Shown here one piece after another: positions 34,917 to 43,368 of a DNA stretch of 64,000 nt. This DNA comes from Ferrovibrio sp046294345 (lineage in GTDB: Bacteria > Pseudomonadota > Alphaproteobacteria > Ferrovibrionales > Ferrovibrionaceae). Each line of letters starts with the position of its first letter. Position 1 is the first letter of the stretch. The notes beneath the pieces are model-generated. The model was not told the origin of the DNA, made no database searches, and was given only the letters and a program-made list of their open reading frames with translations. The DNA lies in assembly GCA_046294345.1 (NCBI GenBank), contig JBKBJT010000002.1, positions 98,024-162,023 on the forward strand. Reading direction: 5' to 3'. The position numbers and the translations under genes are program-made.

Positions 34917-35090
34917 ATGCTAGAGGCCATCTATCCGCATCTGAAATCGTTATGGACGCTGTGGTTCTTCCTGCTGTTCGCCGCCATCATCACCTGGGTG
35001 ATGTGGCCGTCCAGGCGCAAGGACTGGGAAAGCCGCGGGCAAATCCCGCTGCGCGACGGCGCCCCGCATAACGGCATCGAGAAGGAGTGA
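34917..35090 (+). CDS. ccoQ: Cytochrome cbb3 oxidase small subunit (CcoQ)
   Basis: This 57-residue protein (starting MLEAIYPHLKSLW) has one membrane segment (about 13-33) ending in WVMWPSRRKDWE and a short charged tail. It stabilises the cbb3 complex. It is short and lies between ccoO and ccoP, with a GAGGAG ribosome site; length and position are normal for the family. Confidence 0.92.
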   Translation: MLEAIYPHLKSLWTLWFFLLFAAIITWVMWPSRRKDWESRGQIPLRDGAPHNGIEKE

Positions 35091-35094
35091 TCTG

Positions 35095-35958
35095 ATGCCC
35101 ACCAAGATCGAAAAAGACTCTGTCACCGGCATTGAAACCACGGGCCATGAGTGGGACGGCATCAAGGAACTGAATTCGCCCCTGCCGAAGTGGTGGCTGT
35201 ATGTCTTCTATGCCACCGTGCTGTTCTCGGTGGTGTGGATGGTGCTTTACCCGTCGGTTCCGTACCTGCGCAGCCATTTCGGTGGCGTGCTTGGTTATAG
35301 CCAGCGGGATGACGTGTCCAAACGGTTGCAGGAGGCCAGCGCATCGCAAGCTCAGTACCGCGACCAGATCGCCAAGCTGGACGTCGCGGCCGTGAAGTCC
35401 GATGCCGATCTGAATCGCTTCGCCCTGGCCGGTGGACGCGTGCTGTTCGCCGAGAACTGCGCGCCGTGCCACCAGTCCGGCGGCACCGGCGCCAAGGGTT
35501 ATCCCAGCCTGGCCGACGATGATTGGTTGTGGGGCGGTTCGCTGGAGGAAATCCAGCTTACCCTCCAGCACGGCATCCGCTCGACCAACGACGACGATAC
35601 CCGGGTGTCGCAGATGCCGCGCTTTCTGGCCGATGGCCTGCTGACCATGCCGCAGATTCAGGCCGTGGCCCAGCATGTGCTGTCGCTGTCGGGTCTCGAC
35701 AAGCCGAATGCCGAAGGTTCCAAGCTGTTCGCTGAACAATGTGCCTCTTGCCATGGCGAGCAGGGCAAGGGCATGCGTGAGGTTGGCGCCCCCAACCTGA
35801 CCGACAAGATCTGGCTGTATGGCGGTGACAAGGCTGCCGTGGTGCAGTCGATTGCCTATTCCCGCGCCGGCGTGATGCCGGCCTGGGCCGGGCGTCTGGA
35901 CGATGCCACGATCAAGATGCTGGCGCTGTATGTCCATGCCCTGGGCGGCGGCGAGTAA
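35095..35958 (+). CDS. ccoP: Cytochrome cbb3 oxidase subunit III, diheme c (CcoP)
   Basis: This 287-residue protein accepts electrons from soluble cytochrome c or the bc1 complex. The N-terminus has the family pattern EWDGIKELNSPLPKWWLYVFY with one membrane segment (about 33-53). Two heme c motifs lie in the periplasmic part: C122-A-P-C125-H126 and C216-A-S-C219-H220. The gene starts 4 bases after ccoQ and ends ccoNOQP, before the hairpin at 35990. Confidence 0.97.
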   Translation: MPTKIEKDSVTGIETTGHEWDGIKELNSPLPKWWLYVFYATVLFSVVWMVLYPSVPYLRSHFGGVLGYSQRDDVSKRLQEASASQAQYRDQIAKLDVAAVKSDADLNRFALAGGRVLFAENCAPCHQSGGTGAKGYPSLADDDWLWGGSLEEIQLTLQHGIRSTNDDDTRVSQMPRFLADGLLTMPQIQAVAQHVLSLSGLDKPNAEGSKLFAEQCASCHGEQGKGMREVGAPNLTDKIWLYGGDKAAVVQSIAYSRAGVMPAWAGRLDDATIKMLALYVHALGGGE

Positions 35959-35989
35959 CCGGCAGGCGTAAGTCTTGAACGAGATGGCG

Positions 35990-36018
35990 GGGCGCAGCGG
36001 CAGATTGCCGCTGCGCCC
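35990..36018 (+). other. Strong hairpin between ccoP and ccoG, without a U-tract
   Basis: The arms GGGCGCAGCGGCA and TGCCGCTGCGCCC form a perfect 13-bp stem with only a 3-base loop (GAT). It is followed by AAACG, not by T residues, so it is not a standard terminator. It may protect the 3-prime end of ccoNOQP mRNA or reduce read-through into the assembly genes. Confidence 0.7.
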
Positions 36019-36103
36019 AAACGCCACAGATTAAGTCAGTAAACGGCGCACTAAATTCCGGAAAAAGAGATCGGGGGAGATCCGGGATTAAGACCAGCAG
36101 CGC

Positions 36104-37588
36104 ATGAGGGTGCGAGTGACCGACATGAACCAGATGGCCCCTGAGACTAAGAATCGCGCCGATGCGATGCTGGGGCTGCTTGCCCCCTCGCTTTATTCCG
36201 ACCACGTCAAGGTTTATCCCCGGGCCGTTTCCGGCCGCTTTCGCAATATCAAATGGGCGATCCTGATCGCCTGCCTCGCGGTCTACTACATCGCGCCCTG
36301 GATCCGCTGGGATCGCGGCCCGAATGCTCCCGACCAGGCCCTGCTGCTGGATATGGCCGGGCGTCGCGGTTATTTCTTCTGGATCGAAATCTGGCCGCAG
36401 GAAGTCTACTACCTCACCGGTCTGCTGATCCTGGGCGCCGTCGCCCTGTTCCTGGCCACCGCTTTGTTCGGTCGCGTCTGGTGCGGCTATACCTGCCCGC
36501 AGACGGTCTGGACCGACCTTTACATGCTGGTCGAGCGCTGGATCGAAGGCGACCGCAATGCCCGCATCAGGCTGGACCAGCAGCCCTTCAGCCTCAACAA
36601 GGCCTGGCGCAAGGTGGCCAAACATACGGTCTGGCTGGTGATCGCCGCGGCCACCGGCGGCGCCTGGATCATGTATTTCCAGGATGCCCCGACGGTGACG
36701 CGCGAAATCTTCACCGGCGAGGCCTCGGGCGGCACGTATTTCTTCTTCGGCCTGTTCACCGGCACCACCTATCTGTTGGCCGGCTGGGCGCGCGAGCAGG
36801 TCTGCACCTATATGTGCCCCTGGCCGCGTTTCCAGGCCGCGATGCAGGATGAGCACACCCTGGCGGTGACCTACCAGGGCTGGCGCGGCGAAGCCCGCGG
36901 CAAGCACAAGGCGGGTGAAAGCTGGGAAGGGCGTGGCGACTGCGTCGATTGCCGGGCCTGCGTGAATGTCTGCCCCACCGGCATCGACATCCGCGACGGC
37001 ATGCAGCTCGAATGCATCGGCTGCGGCCTGTGCATCGATGCCTGCGACGAGATCATGACCAAGGTCGGTCGGCCGCAGCGGCTGATCGATTTCGTGTCGA
37101 TCGCCAATCTCGACCGCCGCGCCAACAAGCTGCCGGCCATCCTCAAACTGTTGCGCACCCGTACCGTGATCTATGCAGCCATGCTGGTATTGGTGATGGC
37201 GATCATGGCCGGTACGCTGCTTACCCGCTCAAGCTGGGAAATGAACGTGCTGCACGACCGTGCGCCGCTTTATGTCACCCTGTCCGACGGATCACTGCGT
37301 AACGGCTATACCGTCAAGCTACTCAACAAGACGCGTGACGAGCGCAGGCTTTACCTGACCATCGAGGGCATCCCACAGGCCACCATGTTTATGGCTGGCG
37401 AAGGCGACGAGCCGGCCGCCCGGCTGCCGCTGGTGGTGCCGCCCGACAACGTGGGTGAATATCGCGTCTTCGTGAAAGCACCCCGCCCGGTGATCAAGGA
37501 AGCCTCGACCAGCCTGCGGTTCAACGTCGTGGACGAGCAGGGGCAACGGTTGACCGGTTACAAATCCACCTTCAACGCGCCGAATTGA
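36104..37588 (+). CDS. ccoG: Cytochrome cbb3 oxidase assembly protein CcoG (FixG-like ferredoxin)
   Basis: This protein of up to 494 residues is an inner-membrane iron-sulfur protein implicated in copper reduction for cbb3 assembly. Early segments KVYPRAVSGRFRNIKWA and RVWCGYTCPQTVWTDLY are typical. The ferredoxin part has CVDCRACVNVCPTGIDI and CIGCGLCIDACDEIM, two [4Fe-4S] sites; about five membrane segments and a C-terminal Ig-like FixG_C domain follow. Start is uncertain: ATG 36104 and ATG 36125 are both possible and neither has a clear ribosome site. Confidence 0.94.
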   Translation: MRVRVTDMNQMAPETKNRADAMLGLLAPSLYSDHVKVYPRAVSGRFRNIKWAILIACLAVYYIAPWIRWDRGPNAPDQALLLDMAGRRGYFFWIEIWPQEVYYLTGLLILGAVALFLATALFGRVWCGYTCPQTVWTDLYMLVERWIEGDRNARIRLDQQPFSLNKAWRKVAKHTVWLVIAAATGGAWIMYFQDAPTVTREIFTGEASGGTYFFFGLFTGTTYLLAGWAREQVCTYMCPWPRFQAAMQDEHTLAVTYQGWRGEARGKHKAGESWEGRGDCVDCRACVNVCPTGIDIRDGMQLECIGCGLCIDACDEIMTKVGRPQRLIDFVSIANLDRRANKLPAILKLLRTRTVIYAAMLVLVMAIMAGTLLTRSSWEMNVLHDRAPLYVTLSDGSLRNGYTVKLLNKTRDERRLYLTIEGIPQATMFMAGEGDEPAARLPLVVPPDNVGEYRVFVKAPRPVIKEASTSLRFNVVDEQGQRLTGYKSTFNAPN

Positions 37589-37616
37589 TGCTTTTAGATC
37601 GCATGGAGTCGCTATA

Positions 37617-38114
37617 ATGGCTATCGCCATGGCACAGAAATCATCTTCACCGCGCGGACGCTGGATTCCCTGGATATTCGTGGGCGGCTTCGCCGTCGTG
37701 ATCGCCGTCAACACGACGTTGATCGTCTATGCCACCGACACGTTCAGCGGCCTGGTCGTCGAGCATCCCTACAAGAAGGGACTTGCCTATAACCAGACGA
37801 AGGCGCAGATCGATGCCCAGACCCGCCTGGGCTGGCAGTATGCTGTCTCGGCTGTGCCGGCTGGCGATACGGTGACTATCGAAGTCCGCTGGACGGATGC
37901 CGGCAAGGCACCGCTGGATGGCCTTGCGCTGGAAGGCGAATTGCAGCGTCCGGTCGAGAACATGGCGCCGTTGCGCATCGGTTTCGAGGCGCTTGGCGCC
38001 GGGCGTTACCGCAGCCAGGTGCAACTGCCCAAACAGGGCGCCTGGGATCTGCATCTTTCCGCGCGCCGCGGCAGCGAGGAATTCTCGGGCGCCGAACGGC
38101 TGCTGATCCACTGA
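37617..38114 (+). CDS. ccoH: cbb3 oxidase assembly protein FixH/CcoH
   Basis: This 165-residue protein has a single N-terminal membrane segment (about 18-38) followed by a periplasmic domain with the family pattern YKKGLAYNQTKAQIDAQTRLGW. FixH/CcoH is needed for stable cbb3 oxidase. It lies 28 bases after ccoG and 7 bases before ccoI, the order of the fixGHIS operons of rhizobia. Confidence 0.92.
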   Translation: MAIAMAQKSSSPRGRWIPWIFVGGFAVVIAVNTTLIVYATDTFSGLVVEHPYKKGLAYNQTKAQIDAQTRLGWQYAVSAVPAGDTVTIEVRWTDAGKAPLDGLALEGELQRPVENMAPLRIGFEALGAGRYRSQVQLPKQGAWDLHLSARRGSEEFSGAERLLIH

Positions 38115-38121
38115 GCGGGCG

Positions 38122-40515
38122 ATGGCACTGGCGGCATTGTCATCCGACGCAACCCTTCCGCAGGCGAATGCCACGGCACTCTGCACCCATTGCGGTGCGC
38201 CGGTTGTCGGTAAGGTGGAGGATGGCAAGCCGGCTTTCTGCTGCAGCGGCTGTGCCGGTGCCCATGCCCTGATCAAGGGGCTGGGGCTGGAACGTTATTA
38301 CACCTTGCGTGATGCGGCTGCGCCAACGCCGGCCGACGCCGAAGTCGCGGATTGGCAGGAATTCGTCCAGAGCGGAAACGATGGTGCCTGCCGCGTCGAA
38401 TTCCTGGTTGAAGGCATGCATTGCGCCGCCTGCCTGTGGCTGATCGAACAGGCCCTGCGGACCCAGCCGGGCGTGCAGCAGGCAAGGCTTTCAGCGACCA
38501 CCCGTCGCCTGACCCTGACCTGGAAAGGCGGGGCAGGGCGGGTCAACGATCTGGCCGGCATCGTCACGCGTCTGGGCTATCGTTGCCTGGGACTCACCTC
38601 TGATGCGGCCGAAAAGATTGGCAGCGCCGAAGAACGCGATCTGCTGCGTGCCATGGCTGTGGCCGGGTTCGCCGCCGCCAATATCATGCTGCTGTCGGTG
38701 TCGGTCTGGTCCGGGCATGTCGGCGAGATGGGCTTTGCCACCCGCGACCTGTTCCACGCGATTTCCGCCCTGATCGCCATTCCGGCCATCGCCTATGCCG
38801 GCCGCCCCTTCTATCGCTCGGCCTTCGCCGTCCTGCGTCAGGGGCGCACCAATATGGATGTGCCGATCACCATCGGTGTCACGCTGGCGGTGACCGTCAG
38901 TCTGGCCGAAATGCTGCGCTCCGGCCCACATGCCTATTTCGATGCCGCCGTCACGCTGCTGTTCTTCCTGCTGGTCGGCCGTTATCTCGATCTGCGGGCG
39001 CGCGGCTTCGCCCGCCGCACGGCGCAAAGACTGGTGGCATGGACAGCCAAGCCCGTCTCGGTGCTGACCGAAACCGGCATCCTGCAACGCCCTGCGCATC
39101 TTGTTGCGGTGGACGACCGGGTTCTGGTTGCCGCCGGCGAACGGGTGCCGGTGGATGGAATGGTGGTCGAAGGTCGCTCGGCGCTGGATGCCAGCCTGAT
39201 CAACGGGGAAACCCTGCCTCAGCCGGCCCAGGCCGGCACTCACGTATTCGCCGGCGCGATCAACCTGGAAGCACCCCTGACCCTGCGCGTGACCGCCGTG
39301 GGCAGCGCCACATTGCTGGGCGAGATCGCCCGTCTGATGGAGGCGGCCGAACAGGGGCGGGATCGTTACGTGCGCCTGGCCGAGCGGGTGGCGCGCTGGT
39401 ATGCGCCGGTGGTGCATGTCACGGCTTTACTGAGCTTCTTCGGCTGGATTTTCATCGGCGATGCCGACTGGCGCAGTGCCATGCTGATCGCTGCCGCCGT
39501 GCTGATCATCACCTGCCCCTGCGCGCTGGCGCTGGCCGTGCCGGTGGTGCAGGTGGTGGCCAGCAGCCGGCTCATGCGTCGCGGCATCCTGCTCAAATCC
39601 GCCACGGCGCTGGAGCGGGCTGCGCCCATCGATACCATCGTGTTCGACAAGACCGGTACGCTGACGCTCGGCCAGCCGCGCGTACTGGAAGAAGACACCG
39701 GGGATGCCGAAAGCCTGCGCCTTGCCGCCGCGCTCGCGGCCCGCAGCCGGCATCCGCTCTGCAAGGCCCTGCTGAAGGCCTGCGGCGACGTCATCCCTGC
39801 CGATGGCGTCGAGGAACTGCCCGGACAGGGCCTGCGGCTGCAGACGGCCGAAGGTGAAATCCGCCTTGGCCATGCCCGCTTCGCCGGAATCGATGCCCGG
39901 CCCGCCGACGGCTATTCGGAATTGTGGCTGGTCCGACCGGGTCATTCTGCCCGCCGGTTCCGTTTCCGCGACACCCTGCGCAGCGATGCCGTTGCCGTGG
40001 TCGATGCTCTACGCCGGAATGGCTACCGCTTGGCCATCCTGTCCGGTGACCATGCCGCAGCAGTGTCTGCCGTGGCGGAGCAGCTTGGCATTGCCGACTG
40101 GCAGGCCGGCATCGATCCGCGCGGCAAGGCTGCGGCCATCGCAGCTCTTAGACAGCAGGGGCGCCATGTGCTGATGGTGGGCGATGGCCTGAATGATGCC
40201 GTCGCGCTGGCTCAGGCCGATGCGTCCCTCTCGCCGTCGTCGGGCCTTGATATTGCGCAGAATGCTGCCGATGCCGTCTTCCAGGGCGAGAAGCTCGCTG
40301 CGGTGCCGGAATTCCTGGCGGTGGCGCGCCGCAGCCGCAGTCTGGCCAAGCAGAATCTGGCGCTGGCCCTGGTCTATAATCTGTTCGCCGTGCCGCTGGC
40401 GATAGCCGGCATGGTCACGCCGCTGATCGCGGCCATCGCCATGTCGAGTTCATCAATCCTGGTGGTGGGAAATGCGCTGCGGCTCGACTTGGGCCGGCGC
40501 CGGGAGGCCGCATGA
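38122..40515 (+). CDS. ccoI: Copper-exporting P-type ATPase CcoI/FixI
   Basis: This 797-residue CopA2-type ATPase moves copper to the periplasm for the cbb3 binuclear centre. The N-terminus has cysteine-rich segments (CTHCGAP, CCSGCAGAHALI), then an HMA domain with GMHCAACLWLIE. About eight membrane segments surround the CPC motif (C465-P-C467). The phosphorylated aspartate is D509 in DKTGTLT, and the hinge motif is GDGLNDAVALAQAD. The stop overlaps ccoS by 4 bases. Confidence 0.96.
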   Translation: MALAALSSDATLPQANATALCTHCGAPVVGKVEDGKPAFCCSGCAGAHALIKGLGLERYYTLRDAAAPTPADAEVADWQEFVQSGNDGACRVEFLVEGMHCAACLWLIEQALRTQPGVQQARLSATTRRLTLTWKGGAGRVNDLAGIVTRLGYRCLGLTSDAAEKIGSAEERDLLRAMAVAGFAAANIMLLSVSVWSGHVGEMGFATRDLFHAISALIAIPAIAYAGRPFYRSAFAVLRQGRTNMDVPITIGVTLAVTVSLAEMLRSGPHAYFDAAVTLLFFLLVGRYLDLRARGFARRTAQRLVAWTAKPVSVLTETGILQRPAHLVAVDDRVLVAAGERVPVDGMVVEGRSALDASLINGETLPQPAQAGTHVFAGAINLEAPLTLRVTAVGSATLLGEIARLMEAAEQGRDRYVRLAERVARWYAPVVHVTALLSFFGWIFIGDADWRSAMLIAAAVLIITCPCALALAVPVVQVVASSRLMRRGILLKSATALERAAPIDTIVFDKTGTLTLGQPRVLEEDTGDAESLRLAAALAARSRHPLCKALLKACGDVIPADGVEELPGQGLRLQTAEGEIRLGHARFAGIDARPADGYSELWLVRPGHSARRFRFRDTLRSDAVAVVDALRRNGYRLAILSGDHAAAVSAVAEQLGIADWQAGIDPRGKAAAIAALRQQGRHVLMVGDGLNDAVALAQADASLSPSSGLDIAQNAADAVFQGEKLAAVPEFLAVARRSRSLAKQNLALALVYNLFAVPLAIAGMVTPLIAAIAMSSSSILVVGNALRLDLGRRREAA

Positions 40516-40682
40516 CGATCCTGCTGTTTCTGATCCCGGCCGCGCTGGGTCTTGGCCTGCTCGGCATGTTCGCTTTCCTATGGGCGCTGAAATCCGGTCA
40601 GATGGATGATCTGGAAGGTGCCGGACGGCGTGTGCTGTTCGACGATGCCGATGCTGAATTGCGTGAAAGGAGCAAGGAATGA
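40512..40682 (+). CDS. ccoS: cbb3 oxidase assembly protein CcoS
   Basis: This 56-residue protein has one membrane segment (about 3-23) and then the CcoS pattern FLWALKSGQMDDLEGAGRRV, ending in a short acidic/basic tail. CcoS is needed to insert cofactors into CcoN. ATGA overlaps link it to ccoI at the 5-prime end and to the next small gene at the 3-prime end. Confidence 0.92.
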   Translation: MTILLFLIPAALGLGLLGMFAFLWALKSGQMDDLEGAGRRVLFDDADAELRERSKE

Positions 40683-40876
40683 ACGAGAAAATCATGACCG
40701 TGATGGGCTATTGGGTGATCGCCGTGCTGGTGACCGTGCTGGGCCTGCTGGGCATCGTGCTGGCGGCCGGGGCACGGGATGGCGGCATGCAGGCTTTCGG
40801 CCTGGCGCTGGCGGCGTTCGCCGTATTCTATGATTTCTGGGCCATCAACCGCAGTCACGAAGAAGACGAGGCCTGA
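40679..40876 (+). CDS. Small two-segment membrane protein coupled to ccoS, unknown function
   Basis: This 65-residue protein starts in a 4-base ATGA overlap with the ccoS stop and is the last gene of the oxidase assembly operon. It has two hydrophobic segments (about 8-31 and 37-55), a short N-terminal tail and an acidic C-terminus (HEEDEA). I do not recognise the family. The overlap and its place before a strong terminator make it a real gene, and a role in cbb3 assembly or stability is plausible. Confidence 0.72.
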   Translation: MNEKIMTVMGYWVIAVLVTVLGLLGIVLAAGARDGGMQAFGLALAAFAVFYDFWAINRSHEEDEA

Positions 40877-40889
40877 TCGCACCTTTGTC

Positions 40890-40925
40890 AAAAAAACGCC
40901 CCGCGACGGCATGGCCGGCGGGGCG
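40890..40925 (-). terminator. Rho-independent terminator of the flgI operon, between convergent operons
   Basis: The arms CGCCCCGC and GCGGGGCG form an 8-bp stem; on the minus strand it is followed by seven T residues. It lies just past the last gene of the flgI-flgJ-flgN operon and may also slow read-through from the oxidase genes. Confidence 0.85.
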
Positions 40926-40959
40926 AGGGGGTACTGGCGGGGGGAAGTGGAAGGCGTGC

Positions 40960-41514
40960 TCAGCAAACCTCGTTGTTGAACAGAGATACCGGCTGGCGCG
41001 CGCCGTAATTCGCCGTCAGTGCGGTCATCGCGCCGGTGCTGCCATAGCCGGAGCCAAGCTGGCTCTGCTTAGTGGCGCCCCGGATCACGGCATCCAGCAA
41101 CATCTTGTTGGCATCTCGTGCGGTGCGCACGACGATTTCGTTGCGTTTGCCGATCTCGCGCATCTCGCCCAGCAGGGATTTGAGTTTTTCCCGGTCCTTT
41201 TCCGGTGCGCCATGCAGGGCATCGGGATGCTGTTTCAGAACCTTCTGCTTATCCCGCAGCAGGCCGGCGATGATGCGCTTTTGTTCGGTGGTGCGGGGCA
41301 GGTCGGCGTAATCGTGCCGTTCCAGCATCACCGTTTCCTGCTGCATGATGTCTTTAAGCTGGATCACCAGGTCGCTGAGTTCCGCCACGGTGGGGGGCAC
41401 GGCGCCCACACCGCAATTATCGGCCGGGCGAGGGCCTGCCTCGATGCCCAGGCGTTGCGCCATGCGGGGATTCATGGTCTGCGTGCGATGGCTGGCGGTC
41501 TGCTGGTTGCTCAT
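40960..41514 (-). CDS. FlgN-like flagellar chaperone
   Basis: This 184-residue helical protein follows flgJ with a 4-base overlap. Its middle part is of the FlgN type: VAELSDLVIQLKDIMQQETVMLERHDYADLPRTTEQKRIIAG read in blocks, predicted as long helices, followed by LLRDKQKVLKQHPDAL. FlgN proteins hold the hook-filament junction subunits FlgK and FlgL before export. The sequence is divergent, so the family call rests on pattern and context rather than a strong signature. Confidence 0.72.
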   Translation of the reverse strand: MSNQQTASHRTQTMNPRMAQRLGIEAGPRPADNCGVGAVPPTVAELSDLVIQLKDIMQQETVMLERHDYADLPRTTEQKRIIAGLLRDKQKVLKQHPDALHGAPEKDREKLKSLLGEMREIGKRNEIVVRTARDANKMLLDAVIRGATKQSQLGSGYGSTGAMTALTANYGARQPVSLFNNEVC

Positions 41515-41840
41515 GATTGCGCCTCCTGCATTTTCAGGATCTGGTCATAGACCATGTCTGCGATGCCGATGCCGCGCCCGCGGGCCATTTCGCGGCCATA
41601 CTGGTCGTTCAGGAATGAACGCCATGTGGCCTCGGCCTGACCGCCACCCATCAGTCCGTCGGTCTTGAGATCCTTCGACATGAATTCGAAGAACTGAGTG
41701 AGGAAGAAAGCCTCGAAATCCTGGGCCGTCTTGCCGGCATCGCCGGCCTTGCGCTGACCAGCATGCGCGGAAAGATGTTCGCTGCGCACCTGGTCGATGG
41801 CGTAGGAATGAATGGCGGGCGATGAAACGAGGGCGGTCAT
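41511..41840 (-). CDS. flgJ: FlgJ-like rod-binding protein without muramidase domain
   Basis: This 109-residue protein has the rod-binding pattern AQDFEAFFLTQFFEFMSKDLKTDGLMGGGQAE read in blocks and the later RSFLNDQYGREMARGRGIGIADMVYDQIL. The C-terminal glucosaminidase domain of enterobacterial FlgJ is absent, as is usual in Alphaproteobacteria. Its ATG overlaps the flgI stop (TGATG), and its own stop overlaps the FlgN-like gene. It acts in the periplasm in rod assembly. Confidence 0.85.
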   Translation of the reverse strand: MTALVSSPAIHSYAIDQVRSEHLSAHAGQRKAGDAGKTAQDFEAFFLTQFFEFMSKDLKTDGLMGGGQAEATWRSFLNDQYGREMARGRGIGIADMVYDQILKMQEAQS

Positions 41841-43174
41841 CACATCACCTGGATTTCAGCCTGCAGGGCGCCGGCGGCCTTGATCGCCTGCAGGATGGTG
41901 ATCATGTCGCGCGGACCGACGCCCAGGGCGTTCAGGCCATCGACAAGTTCCTGCAGCGACACGCCGCGGCGCAGGATGCCCAGGCGGCGGTCGGCCTGTT
42001 CATCGACCTGGATTTCAGTGCGCGGCACCACCACGGTCTGCGCGCCGCCGCCGATCTGGCCGGGCACGGTGGGCGTCCCGGTGCCGGGCACGGCCTGGGT
42101 GATGGTGTCGAAGACGAAGTTGCCCGACGCATCCTTCACGGGCTGGCCGTCGGGGCCGATGCGCGGAACCTGCACGGTGCCGGTCGTGGGCGAGGTGCCG
42201 GCGATGCCGGCCACGCCGACCGGGCCGGGCGCGAACGGGTTCGGCTGCGAGACCTGCGGCGTTTCGGTGATGCGTACGGTAAGCGAGCCCTGCGCGATAG
42301 CGACGGTGTCGATGCGCACGTTCGGACCCATCACGATGGTGCCGGAGCGCTCGTCGATGATCACGCGCGCCATCTGGTCGGTCTCTACCTGCAACTGCTC
42401 GACCTCGGTCATGAAGCCGATGATGTCGCGGCGGAAACGCTCGGGGATATCGATATGCACCGTGCTGGGATCCAGCGCGCGTGCGGTCGGCACGCCGGCC
42501 AGCGTGGAGACGGCCTGGCTGATGCGACGTGCGGTGGTCAGATCCGGATTCTTGAGGGCCAGCCGCAGCACGGGCAGCGAAGCCAACTCGAAACCGACTT
42601 CGCGCTCCACGATGGCGCCGTTGGCGATGCGGCCGGATGTCGGAACGCCGCGGGTGATCTGGGCAGCGGCGCCCTGGGCGCGGAAACCGCTGATCGCGAT
42701 GGCGCCCTGGGCCACGCCGTAAACCTCGCCATCGGCACCGAGCAGCGGCGTCACCAGCAGGGTGCCGCCCTGCAGGCTCTTGGCATCGCCCATGGTCGAC
42801 ACGCTCACGTCGATGCGGCTGCCATGACGGGCGAAGGGGGGTAGGGAGGCCGTCACCATCACGGCGGCAAGATTCTGGGTGCGGAAGGTGCCGGCGTCAC
42901 GGATGTTGACGCCGAAGCGTTCCAGCATGGCCTGCAGGCTCTGGCGGGTGAAGGGGGCGTTGGTCAGACTGTCGCCGGTGCCGTCCAGGCCGACCACCAG
43001 GCCATAGCCGACCAGCATGTTGTCGCGGATGCCTTCGAAGTCGGCGATGTCCTTGATGCGGGAGCCGGCCTGGGCCGTGCCTGTCAGGACGGCCAGCAGC
43101 AGGCCACAGGTCAGGGCCGCCTGGGCCAGGCGGCGCAGCAGGGTCTGGAACCGATCATGGGCGAAGCTGGACAT
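41840..43174 (-). CDS. flgI: Flagellar P-ring protein FlgI
   Basis: This 444-residue secreted protein forms the periplasmic P-ring around the rod. A signal peptide (ending near GTAQAG) precedes the typical start SRIKDIADFEGIRDNMLVGYGLVVGLDGTGD, read in blocks. The C-terminal part holds the conserved VSLQELVDGLNALGVGPRDMITILQAIKAAGAL region. It is longer than many FlgI proteins because of a Pro/Thr-rich insert near residues 320-380. ATG 43174 has AAGGAAG upstream; a longer frame to 43240 would cover the sigma-54 promoter. Confidence 0.95.
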   Translation of the reverse strand: MSSFAHDRFQTLLRRLAQAALTCGLLLAVLTGTAQAGSRIKDIADFEGIRDNMLVGYGLVVGLDGTGDSLTNAPFTRQSLQAMLERFGVNIRDAGTFRTQNLAAVMVTASLPPFARHGSRIDVSVSTMGDAKSLQGGTLLVTPLLGADGEVYGVAQGAIAISGFRAQGAAAQITRGVPTSGRIANGAIVEREVGFELASLPVLRLALKNPDLTTARRISQAVSTLAGVPTARALDPSTVHIDIPERFRRDIIGFMTEVEQLQVETDQMARVIIDERSGTIVMGPNVRIDTVAIAQGSLTVRITETPQVSQPNPFAPGPVGVAGIAGTSPTTGTVQVPRIGPDGQPVKDASGNFVFDTITQAVPGTGTPTVPGQIGGGAQTVVVPRTEIQVDEQADRRLGILRRGVSLQELVDGLNALGVGPRDMITILQAIKAAGALQAEIQVM

Positions 43175-43228
43175 TTCGCATCTTCCTTCACGCTCGCGGC
43201 CCTGAAAGCCGCTTCTCGCCATGAAGTA

Positions 43229-43244
43229 TGCGAAGGCCATGCCA
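43229..43244 (-). promoter_or_regulatory. Sigma-54 promoter of flgI
   Basis: On the minus strand TGGCATGGCCTTCGCA matches the sigma-54 consensus TGGCACG-N4-TTGCW at all but two specified positions, with the required 10 bases between GG and GC. Transcription would start near 43218, giving flgI a leader of about 44 bases. Sigma-54 promoters drive the later flagellar genes of Caulobacter-type bacteria. Confidence 0.8.
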
Positions 43245-43260
43245 ATGGTTAATCCATTGG
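43242..43260. promoter_or_regulatory. Palindrome adjoining the flgI sigma-54 promoter
   Basis: CCAATGGTTAATCCATTGG is an inverted repeat (CCAATGG, 5-base spacer, CCATTGG) that touches the -24 end of the flgI promoter. It could be a regulator site; no known regulator is recognised from it. Confidence 0.45.
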
Positions 43261-43296
43261 AATAAAAGGATTTTGATTGCTCCGAGGGTGTTCATG

Positions 43297-43311
43297 CGGC
43301 AAAAAATGCCG
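43297..43311. promoter_or_regulatory. CGGCA-N5-TGCCG palindrome, probable FlbD (ftr-type) enhancer site
   Basis: CGGCAAAAAATGCCG lies about 65 bases upstream of the flgI -24/-12 promoter. The same CGGCA-N5-TGCCG pattern occurs about 95 bases upstream of the flgF sigma-54 promoter. Both position and pattern fit the ftr enhancers bound by FlbD in Caulobacter, as far as I recall their consensus. It also lies before fliX on the plus strand. Confidence 0.65.
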
Positions 43312-43368
43312 GCTTTACCCGGTCAGTCTTATCGGGCACCATGCAGTACATAACGGATCGCAAATCCC

